A stretch of DNA of 40,587 nt, from the NCBI RefSeq assembly GCF_002149035.1, contig NZ_NGFP01000054.1:1-40587 (forward strand). The letters are read 5' to 3'. The stretch comes from Streptosporangium minutum (GTDB lineage Bacteria; Actinomycetota; Actinomycetes; Streptosporangiales; Streptosporangiaceae). Both the position numbers and the translations under genes were made by a program. The notes beneath the pieces were generated by a model, which saw only the letters and a program-made list of their open reading frames with translations, did no database searches and was not told the origin of the DNA. This document shows positions 27,299 through 34,158 of this stretch, piece by piece. Numbering within the stretch: position 1 is the first letter of the stretch; each line of letters begins with the position of its first letter.

Positions 27299-27715
27299 GT
27301 GAACCCTCCGGGACACCTCGAAGAGAGTCCGGCGAGCCCGCCAGGACACCTCGAAAGGGTCCGGCGAGCCCTCCGTGACACGCGGTCCCACCCCACCCCG
27401 GCCTCCGGCGGCCGGCCCGGCCGGCCTGGTCCACGGCGACCTGCATCCCGGCAACGTCCTCGACGGCGGCCCTCGGGGCCTGGTGGTCATCGACCCGCGA
27501 CCCTGCGTCGGCGATCCCGCCTTCGACGCCGTCGACTGGGTCCTCGGCACCGGCGCCCCGGCCTGCTCCACGACCGCGTCGCCCAGCTCGGCGTGGACCC
27601 CGAGCGCCTCATGCGCTGGTGCCGGGCCCTCGCGGTCGTCGTCGCGATCCCCCGCCTCAACCGGGGCCCGCGCGACGCCGGGACCGAGTTCCTCCTACGG
27701 CTGGCGGCCCTTTGA
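27299..27715 (+). pseudogene. Broken aminoglycoside phosphotransferase-like gene remnant
   Basis: A good ribosome-binding site (AAAGGAGG, 5-base spacing) leads into a GTG frame that begins with short repeats rather than a kinase N-terminus. In another frame, about 27410-27550, the kinase catalytic motif GLVHGDLHPGNVL and the metal-binding region VVIDPRPCVGDPAFDAVDWVLG are plain. The original frame then carries the matching C-terminus (LLHDRVAQLGVDPERLMRWCRALAVVVAI...FLLRLAAL) to a stop at 27713. At least one frameshift near 27560-27570 and loss of about the first 150 residues are needed to explain this. It is best read as a decayed APH-family gene joined to a foreign promoter and start. Confidence 0.75.
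27304..27381. repeat. Imperfect tandem repeat of about 32-33 bp
   Basis: Unit 1 (27304-27336) and unit 2 (27337-27368) share the cores GGACACCTCGAA and GTCCGGCGAG. A third partial unit begins at 27369. The repeats sit at the 5' end of the broken phosphotransferase frame, where a regulator or kinase N-terminus would be expected. Confidence 0.7.
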
Positions 27716-27718
27716 GGA

Positions 27719-27751
27719 CGGCCCCGCGGAGACCCCGCGGCAGCGGGGCCG
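27719..27751. terminator. Hairpin between convergent pseudogene and ketosynthase
   Basis: CGGCCCCGC (27719-27727) pairs with GCGGGGCCG (27743-27751), immediately after the + strand remnant and before the end of the minus-strand ketosynthase gene. It could serve as a bidirectional terminator. Confidence 0.55.
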
Positions 27752-27792
27752 CCGTGACGGGCCCCTGGGCGGAGGTCAGGACCGGGCAGGCG

Positions 27793-29007
27793 CTACACGG
27801 GGGTCAGGACCAGGCACGCGTTGCTGCCGCCGAAGCCGAAGGAGTTGGACAGGACGGGGGCGGCTGCGATGGGGCGGGGCTCGCCGTGGACGATGTCGAC
27901 CAGCTCGGCGGCCGGGCCCCCGGTGAAGTTGGCGGTCGGGGGGACGAGACCCCGGCGGGCCGACAGCAGCGCGATGACCGCCTCCAGCGCCCCGGCGCCG
28001 CCGACCAGGTGGCCGGTCACACCCTTGGTGGAGGTCACCGGGGGCGTGCGACCGCCGAAGCAGTCGTGCAGGGCGACGGCCTCGGCGCTGTCGTTGTGCG
28101 GGGTGGAGGTGCCGTGCGCGTTGACGTGGCCGACCTCTCCGGGGGTGAGTCCCGCGTCGAGCAGGGCGGCGCGCATGCAGTCGGCCGCGACGGAGCCGTC
28201 CCTGAGCGGCGCCACGATGTGGTTGGCGTCGCAGTTGGCCGCGTAGCCGCTGACCTCGCCGTAGACGCGGGCTCCCCGCGCCTCCGCGAGGTCGGCGCGC
28301 TCCAGGACGAGGAAGGCGGCGCCCTCTCCCATGACGAAGCCGTCCCGCTCCTCGTCGAAGGGCCGGCACGCCTCCGCGGGCGAGTCCATCCGCTCCGACA
28401 GCGCCCCGACCCGGGCGAAGGCGCACATGGCCAGCGGGGAGAGCAGCGCGTCCAGGCCGCCGGCCACCGCGGAGCCGACCAGGCCGGAGCGGATCGCGCG
28501 CAGCGCCTCCCCGATCGCCGTGGCCCCGCTCGCGCAGGCGGTGTTGAAGGTCAGGCAGGGGCCGCGGCAGCCGTACCGGATGGCGATGCGCGCGGCCGTC
28601 GAGCTGGACATCAGCGTCGGCACGGCGTGGACGGGCACCTTCTCCCTGCCGAGCGTGTGGCCCACGATCAGGCTCTCCAGCGCGGCGAACCCGCCGCCGC
28701 CCGTCCCCACGTAGACGCCGCTGCCCTCCTCCGCGGGCAGGCCGCCCGCGTCGGTGACGGCGTCGGCCGCCGCCGCGAGGCCGATCTGGGAGGTGCGGTC
28801 GAGCGTCCTGAGCTCGCGTCCGGTGAAGTAGTCGAGCGGCTCGAACGGGGCCAGCGGGCAGCCGATCGACACCGGCGTCTCCTCCACGGCGAGTGCCGGG
28901 ATCACGGTCGCGAGCGACTTGCCCGCCAGGACCGTGGCGAACGCGTCCCGGACCGTGTTGCCCGCCGGGCTCTTGACTCCCAGACCGGTGACGACGACGC
29001 GCGTCAC
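27793..29007 (-). CDS. Beta-ketoacyl-ACP synthase, FabF-like
   Basis: This 404-residue condensing enzyme joins an acyl chain to malonyl-ACP. Catalytic residues are present: the cysteine in NTACASG, a histidine in NAHGTSTPHND and a histidine in STKGVTGHLVGGAGAL, with the glycine-rich NSFGFGGSN at the C-terminus. The GTG at 29007 overlaps the ACP stop (GTGA), placing the enzyme in a two-gene unit with its carrier protein. No fabD, fabG, fabH or thioesterase is nearby, so it is not an ordinary fatty-acid operon. A specialised acyl chain or a partial polyketide role is possible, but the sequence does not settle which. Confidence 0.92.
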   Translation of the reverse strand: MTRVVVTGLGVKSPAGNTVRDAFATVLAGKSLATVIPALAVEETPVSIGCPLAPFEPLDYFTGRELRTLDRTSQIGLAAAADAVTDAGGLPAEEGSGVYVGTGGGGFAALESLIVGHTLGREKVPVHAVPTLMSSSTAARIAIRYGCRGPCLTFNTACASGATAIGEALRAIRSGLVGSAVAGGLDALLSPLAMCAFARVGALSERMDSPAEACRPFDEERDGFVMGEGAAFLVLERADLAEARGARVYGEVSGYAANCDANHIVAPLRDGSVAADCMRAALLDAGLTPGEVGHVNAHGTSTPHNDSAEAVALHDCFGGRTPPVTSTKGVTGHLVGGAGALEAVIALLSARRGLVPPTANFTGGPAAELVDIVHGEPRPIAAAPVLSNSFGFGGSNACLVLTPV

Positions 29008-29252
29008 CGGGTCGCCAGCGCGGCGTGCAGGATTCCCGCCATGTCGGCGACGGTCCGCGCCCCTGCGAAATCGCTGGGTTCGAGCTGGACGCCCAGCTTC
29101 TCCTCGATGATGACGGCGATCTCCACCCATTCCAGGCTGTCGATCTGGTGGTCGGCGATGCTGGCGCTGGGCTTCACCTGATCGCTGGGCACGCTGAGCA
29201 CCTCGGCGATCGCGGACCGGACTACGGATGTGGCTGAATCGAGGGTTGCCAT
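29004..29252 (-). CDS. Acyl carrier protein
   Basis: This 82-residue acidic acyl carrier protein has the phosphopantetheine attachment serine in HQIDSLEWVEI and the usual four-helix pattern (VRSAIAEVLSVPSDQV at the front, EEKLGVQLEPSDFAGARTVADM after the serine). The ATG at 29252 (MATLDSAT) is chosen over an upstream in-frame start because GGCGGG lies just before it and the domain begins there. It is translated ahead of, and overlaps, the FabF-like gene, and is probably its dedicated carrier. Confidence 0.9.
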   Translation of the reverse strand: MATLDSATSVVRSAIAEVLSVPSDQVKPSASIADHQIDSLEWVEIAVIIEEKLGVQLEPSDFAGARTVADMAGILHAALATR

Positions 29253-29624
29253 TCGCCCGCCTTTAAAAGTAAAGGGATCGATCCATTCGGGTCCCCGCAA
29301 TGCTCGGACTATAGCGAAACAGACACAAGTTCTGTCTATGTCCTACCAGGCTAAATTCTCGAAATTTCCGCTCATTTAGCGATGGTTCATTGCTCGAAAA
29401 ACCCGCCGATCCGGCGGCGTCCGGCTGTCGTCCCTCGCTCCGATCGGCACCGCCGCCGTCGCGCTCGGCCTGGGCCTGGCCGTACGGGGCTTGGCGGTAC
29501 GGGGCTTGGCCGTACGGGGCCTGGCCGGTGCCGTGGGAGGAACGGTCTCCACCGGGCGCCCCTGTCGCGCGGATCGGCTCGCCGTACATCCGCGCGGCAC
29601 CGGCGCCCGGGAGACCCCGGCGGG
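29253..29624. other. Stretch without a supported gene between the CsbD-like gene and the ACP
   Basis: The right half is relatively A/T-rich (29300-29400) and contains a -10-like TATAGT on the minus strand for the ACP gene near 29310, plus an AAATT-N5-AATTT inverted repeat. The left half has a 15-bp tandem repeat. A minus-strand frame at 29263-29589 with repeated QAPYG has no family signature or good ribosome-binding site and runs through the promoter, so it is not called. Confidence 0.55.
29477..29521. repeat. 15-bp tandem repeat, three units
   Basis: Three head-to-tail units of TGGCCGTACGGGGCT (variants at one or two positions) at 29477-29491, 29492-29506 and 29507-29521, followed by a partial unit. 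No functional gene is confirmed across it. Confidence 0.8.
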
Positions 29625-29825
29625 TCAGCCGCGGCGGCGGACGCCGTACTCCCTGCGCATCTCGGCCACGGTGTCCAGGATCTCGTCCTGGGTCCTGAGC
29701 AGCTTCGCCTCGGCCTCCTCGGTCCGCCCCTCGGCCACCAGCCGGCGGTTGCCGGTCCGGCTGCCCAGCTTCCGCTTGGCCCTTGCCTTCATCTCACGCA
29801 GATTGAGCTTCTCGATGAGACCCAC
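29625..29825 (-). CDS. Small basic protein, possibly CsbD-like
   Basis: This 66-residue basic, helical protein runs MGLIEKLNLREMKARAKRKLGS and ends in a charged helix (TVAEMRREYGVRRRG). The GTG at 29825 is preferred over that at 29834 because AAGGAG lies eight bases upstream of it. The spacing of Lys/Arg/Gly (KRKLGSRTGNRRLVAEGRTEEAEAKL) is reminiscent of CsbD-type stress proteins, but the match is weak and the function is unknown. It is transcribed in the same direction as the RHH gene upstream and the ACP gene downstream. Confidence 0.55.
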   Translation of the reverse strand: MGLIEKLNLREMKARAKRKLGSRTGNRRLVAEGRTEEAEAKLLRTQDEILDTVAEMRREYGVRRRG

Positions 29826-29886
29826 GATCCACACTCCTTCGGCAGGCAGGACCCTCGACTGCCCGGCAGGCCGCCGAATATGCGCC

Positions 29887-30120
29887 TCAGGACTTTCCCG
29901 GTCCCTCTTGAGCCCCCAGCCTCATCGGAGGAGCGACCCTGTTCTCGTGGTCCTCCACGATCTCCTGGGCTTTCAGAAGCGCGAGTCCGTACTCGACCGC
30001 CTGATCGACGAAGTGGGAGAAACCGCGAGGGCCTGTCCGGCTCTCGACCTCCTCAGCCACAGATCGGCGCAGAGTCACCGACTTCTTGATCGTTAGATCT
30101 GCGGGCTGAGGTACGGCCAT
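29887..30120 (-). CDS. Ribbon-helix-helix antitoxin-like protein, orphan
   Basis: This 77-residue protein has an N-terminal strand-helix pattern typical of ribbon-helix-helix DNA-binding proteins (DLTIKKSVTLRRSVAEEVESRTG, GFSHFVDQAVEYGLALLKAQEIVEDHE). Such proteins are usually the antitoxin of a toxin-antitoxin pair and repress their own promoter. A perfect inverted repeat lies 8 bases upstream of its ATG. No toxin gene (PIN, MazF or RelE type) is recognisable immediately downstream, so it looks orphaned, or its partner is elsewhere or lost. Confidence 0.72.
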   Translation of the reverse strand: MAVPQPADLTIKKSVTLRRSVAEEVESRTGPRGFSHFVDQAVEYGLALLKAQEIVEDHENRVAPPMRLGAQEGPGKS

Positions 30121-30127
30121 GTCCCAA

Positions 30128-30150
30128 CTATGCCACCACCAGTGGCATAG
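30128..30150. promoter_or_regulatory. Perfect 9-bp-arm operator upstream of the RHH gene
   Basis: CTATGCCAC (30128-30136) and GTGGCATAG (30142-30150) are perfect arms around CACCA, 8 bases upstream of the RHH start. This is the location and symmetry expected for antitoxin autorepression. Confidence 0.7.
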
Positions 30151-30174
30151 CCGGCGTCTGTTGCCGGTCCTCCG

Positions 30175-30876
30175 TCAGTCGGGGTCGGGGACGTCGTCGT
30201 AGTCGGCGCCGTAGTCGGCGTCGCCCTCGTCGGCCCGGCGGAGCTTGATGTCCTCCACCCAGGCGTAGGAGAACCGCCTGATCTCGGCGATCCGATCCTC
30301 GTCCACCCCGTAGGCCTCGAACTCCTCGTCCGCGATCAGGTCGACGAACTCCAGCCGCATCACCAGCTCGGCGAGGGAGAACTCCTCGTTGTGCAGGCGG
30401 GCGAGATGCTCGAACTCGCGGAAGCCGTACAGGTGGGAGACCGACGCGATGTCGATGACGTCGCGGGCGAGGCTGCGCTCGTGCAGGGCCCGCATCTTCA
30501 GTCCCACCGCGTCGTCCAGGGAGACGACGGACAGGTCTCCGACGATCACGGGCTGCTGCTGGAAGGCCTCCCGCAGCAGGTCGAACTCGCAGCTCTGCTC
30601 GGTCACCGGATCGCTGACCACCAGGCGGCCCATCCGCGGCGTGACCTCGACCACGGTGACCTCCAGCCCGGCCGCCCCCAGTGCCTCGGCGACCCCGTCG
30701 GCGACCTCGGGCAGCGGCGTCTCGGCCGCGGTGGCGAAGTCGAGGTCGTTGCTGGGGCGGTGGGTGAAGCCGTGGGCGTTCATGGCGTAGCCGCCGGCCA
30801 GGACCAGGCCGAACCGGGCGCAGACCGGCAGTACGGCCTGGAGCATCCGCTGCTGGAGGGGAGGCAGGAGCATCAT
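30175..30876 (-). CDS. AbiEii/AbiGii-like nucleotidyltransferase
   Basis: This 233-residue protein has the nucleotidyltransferase core GLVLAGGYAMNAHGFTHRPSNDLDF near residues 25-50. Its GG and DxD elements match the AbiEii type-IV toxin family, followed by an acidic C-terminal tail (DEGDADYGADYDDVPDPD). The ATG at 30876 is chosen because it overlaps the stop of the upstream gene (ATGA), giving a coupled pair. AbiEii toxins transfer nucleotides to tRNA in characterised cases; many such proteins in actinobacteria are solitary or of unknown target. No AbiEi antitoxin is present. Confidence 0.78.
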   Translation of the reverse strand: MMLLPPLQQRMLQAVLPVCARFGLVLAGGYAMNAHGFTHRPSNDLDFATAAETPLPEVADGVAEALGAAGLEVTVVEVTPRMGRLVVSDPVTEQSCEFDLLREAFQQQPVIVGDLSVVSLDDAVGLKMRALHERSLARDVIDIASVSHLYGFREFEHLARLHNEEFSLAELVMRLEFVDLIADEEFEAYGVDEDRIAEIRRFSYAWVEDIKLRRADEGDADYGADYDDVPDPD

Positions 30877-31193
30877 TCCCACCCCAGCGCGGCGATCTTG
30901 CCTTCCCAGGCTCTGCGGTACCCCGGACCGAGGCCCCGGCGCAGGGTGGGCCAGTCGGCGACCAGGAGCCCGGCGTTCAGATAGGACTCGGCGTCCCTCC
31001 GGCCGCCGCCGGTGATGACCGTGCGGTACAGGCTCATCCGCAGCAGCGGGTCCAGCAGGTCGAACTCGACGAGCCCCGACCAGCCGAGGTGGACGGGCAG
31101 GGCGACCACTCCCGTGGCCGGGCCGCGCAGGTCCGCCAGGGAGTCCGGGACCCGCCGCTCGACACCGTCCCAGCGGGATGGAAGGGCACTCAC
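30873..31193 (-). CDS. Small protein coupled to the AbiEii-like gene, unknown family
   Basis: This 106-residue soluble protein has no family I recognise. Its most distinctive segments are LPVHLGWSGLVEFDLLDPLLRMSLYRTVITGG and YLNAGLLVADWPTLRRGLGPGYRRAWE. The GTG at 31193 has GGGAGG close upstream. Its stop overlaps the start of the AbiEii-like gene, so both are probably made together. It could be an antitoxin replacing AbiEi, but it does not show AbiEi's winged-helix pattern. Confidence 0.7.
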   Translation of the reverse strand: MSALPSRWDGVERRVPDSLADLRGPATGVVALPVHLGWSGLVEFDLLDPLLRMSLYRTVITGGGRRDAESYLNAGLLVADWPTLRRGLGPGYRRAWEGKIAALGWE

Positions 31194-31215
31194 GCCTCCC
31201 AGTATGCCTGTCCGC

Positions 31216-31995
31216 TCACCGCCGGATCCTGCGCCGGGTGGAGGGCAGGTCGTGGCGTCCGGAGACGAACTCCTGGAAGGCGATCTTGGCGCGGATCACC
31301 GGGCGGCGCCAGCGCTCCTCGCGGCGCTCGGCCCTGGCCATCTGGCGTGGCCGGGGGCGCCGGGCGCCGGGCGCCATGAACCAGTGGGCCCAGGGCGATC
31401 CCGGGCGGGCCAGCCGCAGGGCGCCGGGGATCAGCAGGACGGGGACGAACAGGCCCGCCAGGCCGGTCCAGATCTTCCCCTTGAGCAGGGTGACCACCGC
31501 GAGCGCGAGGTTGAGCACGATGACCCCGGCCGTGAGCCACGTCCCCTGCGGCGTGCCGTCGGAGCGTTCCCAGCCGAGCGGGCGCAGGCCGAGCAGGAGC
31601 AGGCCGGTGATCGCGATCGCGATGAACACCGCGTCGACCGACGTGCGGCCCTCCGCCTCCCAGTAGACGTCGTGCAGGTGCAGGATCAGCGCGAACTCGT
31701 CCAGGATCAGGGCGGCGCCGATGCCGAAGACGGCCGCCGTCACGGCGTACCAGGTCTGCGAGATGCCCGACACGATCAGCCCCGACACCCCGCCGAGCAT
31801 GGTCAGCACCACGCCGAACACCACGTGGTGGATGTGCATCTCACCGACGTTGACGTTGCGGAACCAGCCGATCTTGGCGCGGATGAGCCGGACGTTGATC
31901 CGGGTGAACACGAAGGCGCCGATCAACGCGACGAAGAAACAGAACAGCGGAAGCCGCCCTGTGTCCACGATTCTTTGCCGTAACAGATCCCCCAC
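31216..31995 (-). CDS. Integral membrane protein with HxHH motif
   Basis: This 259-residue predicted membrane protein has about six hydrophobic helices and a basic cytoplasmic C-terminal tail (RRPRPRQMARAERREERWRR). A histidine-rich MHIHHVVFG motif lies near residue 53 and HLHDVYWEAEGR near residue 105; these could bind metal or haem, but this is a guess. Similar proteins are common in actinobacteria without an assigned function. It begins with GTG at 31995 and lies between small accessory genes and the GntR gene. No operon partner is evident. Confidence 0.75.
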   Translation of the reverse strand: MGDLLRQRIVDTGRLPLFCFFVALIGAFVFTRINVRLIRAKIGWFRNVNVGEMHIHHVVFGVVLTMLGGVSGLIVSGISQTWYAVTAAVFGIGAALILDEFALILHLHDVYWEAEGRTSVDAVFIAIAITGLLLLGLRPLGWERSDGTPQGTWLTAGVIVLNLALAVVTLLKGKIWTGLAGLFVPVLLIPGALRLARPGSPWAHWFMAPGARRPRPRQMARAERREERWRRPVIRAKIAFQEFVSGRHDLPSTRRRIRR

Positions 31996-32007
31996 TGTTC
32001 CACCAGA

Positions 32008-32748
32008 TTATGCGAGAAACCCTCTCAACAAGGCTGCTGTCCCCTCAAGATGTTCGGCGACCGCCCGTCGCGCGGCCTCGGGGTCCCCGGCCAGGATGGC
32101 CGTGACGATCGCCTCGTGCTGGGCGGCGGCGTGCTCGATGTTGCGCTGCAGGACGGGGATCGCGTTGAGCAGGTCGGTGACCCGGAGTCTGGCGTCGGCG
32201 CAGGTCGCGGCGAGCAGCGGGGAGCCGGTCAGCTCGGCGATGGCCAGGTGGAAGGCTGTGTCGAGGCGGCGGTAGTCGTCGGGCCCGGCCGAGTTGACCT
32301 CGCGCAGGCGCTGCCGCAGCGCGTCGCGCTGCGCCCCGCCCAGCTCCGCGGTGGCCAGCACCTGGGCGGCGCCGCACTCCACGGCCATCCGGAAGGTGAG
32401 CGCGTCGGCCAGGTCGTCGTCGCCCATGTCGGCCACGGCCCTGCGCAGGTCTCCCTGGCGCGGGCGGGGCGGGGCGTAGGTGACGAAGGCCCCGCCGTAC
32501 CTGCCGCGCCGCACGGTGAGGTAGCCCGCCTCCTGCAGCGCGCGGATGGCCTCGCGCAGCGTGACCCTGCTGATCCCGAGCTGCACCGCCAGCTCCCGCT
32601 CCGGCGGCAGCTTCTCGGTCACCACCCCGAGTTTGATCGCCTGGAGCAGGCGTTCCACGGTCTCCTCGAACGCGTTCCCCGCACGCACCGGCCGCAGCAC
32701 GGTCGTCAGTCGCGGCGACTCGTCCAATCTCACCTCCACCCTTGACAA
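32008..32748 (-). CDS. GntR-family regulator, FadR subfamily (FCD domain)
   Basis: This 246-residue regulator has an N-terminal winged helix (LPPERELAVQLGISRVTLREAIRALQEAGYLTVRRGRYGGAFV) and a C-terminal FCD ligand-binding domain of about 150 residues. It is divergent from the glutamine-synthetase-like gene, with their starts 64 bases apart, so it very probably controls that cluster. A near match to the FadR-type consensus TNGTNNNACNA, TGGTCTGACAC, lies between them at 32771-32781. The start is uncertain: TTG at 32748, or GTG at 32739 or 32733. Confidence 0.9.
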   Translation of the reverse strand: MSRVEVRLDESPRLTTVLRPVRAGNAFEETVERLLQAIKLGVVTEKLPPERELAVQLGISRVTLREAIRALQEAGYLTVRRGRYGGAFVTYAPPRPRQGDLRRAVADMGDDDLADALTFRMAVECGAAQVLATAELGGAQRDALRQRLREVNSAGPDDYRRLDTAFHLAIAELTGSPLLAATCADARLRVTDLLNAIPVLQRNIEHAAAQHEAIVTAILAGDPEAARRAVAEHLEGTAALLRGFLA

Positions 32749-32770
32749 GCGATCCTCACATAGAACTCAA

Positions 32771-32781
32771 TGGTCTGACAC
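32771..32781. promoter_or_regulatory. Candidate GntR operator in the divergent promoter
   Basis: TGGTCTGACAC matches the FadR-type GntR pattern TNGTNNNACNA at all but the last defined position and is centred between the divergent regulator and enzyme genes. The arms are not perfectly symmetric, so this is a weak call. Confidence 0.4.
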
Positions 32782-32812
32782 TAGCCCAATAAGGCTCCGG
32801 CGAGGAGGCGGC

Positions 32813-34156
32813 GTGGACGTCAGCGAGCTCCGCGACGAGGTGGGGGCGGGACGGATCGACACCGTGCTGCTGGCGATCGTCGACATGCAGGGCCGCCTTC
32901 AGGGGAAACGGCTGTCCGCGCGCTATTTCCTGGAGGAGGTGCTGCACCACGCCTCCGAGGGGTGCAACTACCTGCTCGCGGTGGACGTCGACATGAACAC
33001 CGTGGACGGCTACGCGATGTCGTCGTGGGAGCGGGGATACGGCGACTTCGTGATGCGACCCGACCTGTCCACCCTGCGCCGGGTGCCGTGGCAGGAGGGC
33101 ACCGCCATGGTGATGGCCGACCTGGGGTGGGAGGACGGCTCGGACGTGGCCGCCTCGCCGAGGCAGATCCTGCGCCGGCAGCTCGCCAGGCTGGACGGGC
33201 GGGGCTGGGGCGCGTTCGTCGGGACCGAGCTGGAGTTCGTGGTCCACAACGACACCTACGAGGAGGCCTGGCGGCGCGCGTACCGGGACCTGACCCCGGC
33301 CAACCTCTACAACGTCGACTACTCCCTCCTCGGCACCTCCAGGATCGAGCCGCTGCTGCGCAGGATCCGGCTCGGCATGGAGGGCGCCGGGATGTACGTC
33401 GAGTCGGTCAAGGGCGAGTGCAACCTCGGCCAGCACGAGATCGCCTTCCGCTTCGCAGACGCCCTCACCAGCTGCGACAACCACGCCGTGTACAAGAACG
33501 GCGCCAAGGAGATCGCCTCCCAGGAGGGCATGTCGATCACCTTCATGGCCAAGCCGAACCCGCGCGAGGGCAACTCCTGCCACATCCACATCTCCCTCCG
33601 CGACGGAGCCGGGAAGCCGGTCATGGCCGGGGCCGGGCCGTACGGGCTGTCGAAGACCGGCGAGCACTTCATCGCCGGTCAGCTCGCCCGCATGCGCGAG
33701 CTGACCCTGCTCTACGCCCCCAACATCAACTCCTACAAGCGGTACGTGCCGGGCAGCTTCGCCCCCACCGCGGTCAAGTGGGGCGTGGACAACCGCACCT
33801 GCGCGCTGCGGCTGGTCGGCCACGGGCCGTCGCTGCGGATCGAGAACCGCGTGCCCGGCGGCGACGTCAACCCCTACCTGGCGGTCTCGGCACTGGTCGC
33901 GGCCGGGCTGTACGGCATCGAGAACGAGCTGCCGCTTGAGGAGCCGCTCACCGGGAACGCCTACACCTCGGGCGCGGAGACCGTGCCGCACACGCTCCGC
34001 GACGCGCTGGAGCTCTGGGAGGGCTCCGAGACGGCCCGCGACGCCTTCGGCGAGGACGTCGTGGCTCACTACGCGAACAACGCCCGGGTCGAGCTGACCG
34101 CCTTCGACGCGGCGGTCACCGACTGGGAGCTGTTCCGGGGATTCGAACGGATGTGA
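32813..34156 (+). CDS. Glutamine synthetase-like gamma-glutamyl-amine ligase (GlnA3/GlnA4/PuuA-like)
   Basis: This 447-residue enzyme of the glutamine-synthetase fold ligates glutamate to an amine using ATP. The GTG at 32813 is set by GAGGAGG five bases upstream. The beta-grasp domain lies at the N-terminus and the catalytic metal and ATP sites are recognisable in GTELEFVVHND, VKGECNLGQHEI, GNSCHIHISL and RIENRVPGGDVNPYLA. True glutamine synthetase would sit with nitrogen genes and have regulatory adenylylation features. Here the gene is followed by aldehyde dehydrogenase, SDR and gamma-glutamyl hydrolase genes, so gamma-glutamylation of a polyamine or ethanolamine is inferred. Streptomyces GlnA3 (polyamines) and GlnA4 (ethanolamine) are the characterised models. 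Confidence 0.9.
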   Translation: MDVSELRDEVGAGRIDTVLLAIVDMQGRLQGKRLSARYFLEEVLHHASEGCNYLLAVDVDMNTVDGYAMSSWERGYGDFVMRPDLSTLRRVPWQEGTAMVMADLGWEDGSDVAASPRQILRRQLARLDGRGWGAFVGTELEFVVHNDTYEEAWRRAYRDLTPANLYNVDYSLLGTSRIEPLLRRIRLGMEGAGMYVESVKGECNLGQHEIAFRFADALTSCDNHAVYKNGAKEIASQEGMSITFMAKPNPREGNSCHIHISLRDGAGKPVMAGAGPYGLSKTGEHFIAGQLARMRELTLLYAPNINSYKRYVPGSFAPTAVKWGVDNRTCALRLVGHGPSLRIENRVPGGDVNPYLAVSALVAAGLYGIENELPLEEPLTGNAYTSGAETVPHTLRDALELWEGSETARDAFGEDVVAHYANNARVELTAFDAAVTDWELFRGFERM

Positions 34157-34158
34157 GC

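Noticed and set aside
27304-27381. Possible CRISPR array
   Set aside because: Only two and a third imperfect units, no spacers between them and no cas genes.
29263-29589. Minus-strand frame with repeated QAPYG units
   Set aside because: No ribosome-binding site, no recognisable domain, and it runs into the predicted acp promoter. The periodicity is explained by a 15-bp DNA repeat.
32813-34156. Housekeeping glutamine synthetase (glnA)
   Set aside because: The context with aldehyde dehydrogenase, SDR, PuuD-like hydrolase and a GntR regulator fits a gamma-glutamyl-amine ligase better than ammonia assimilation.
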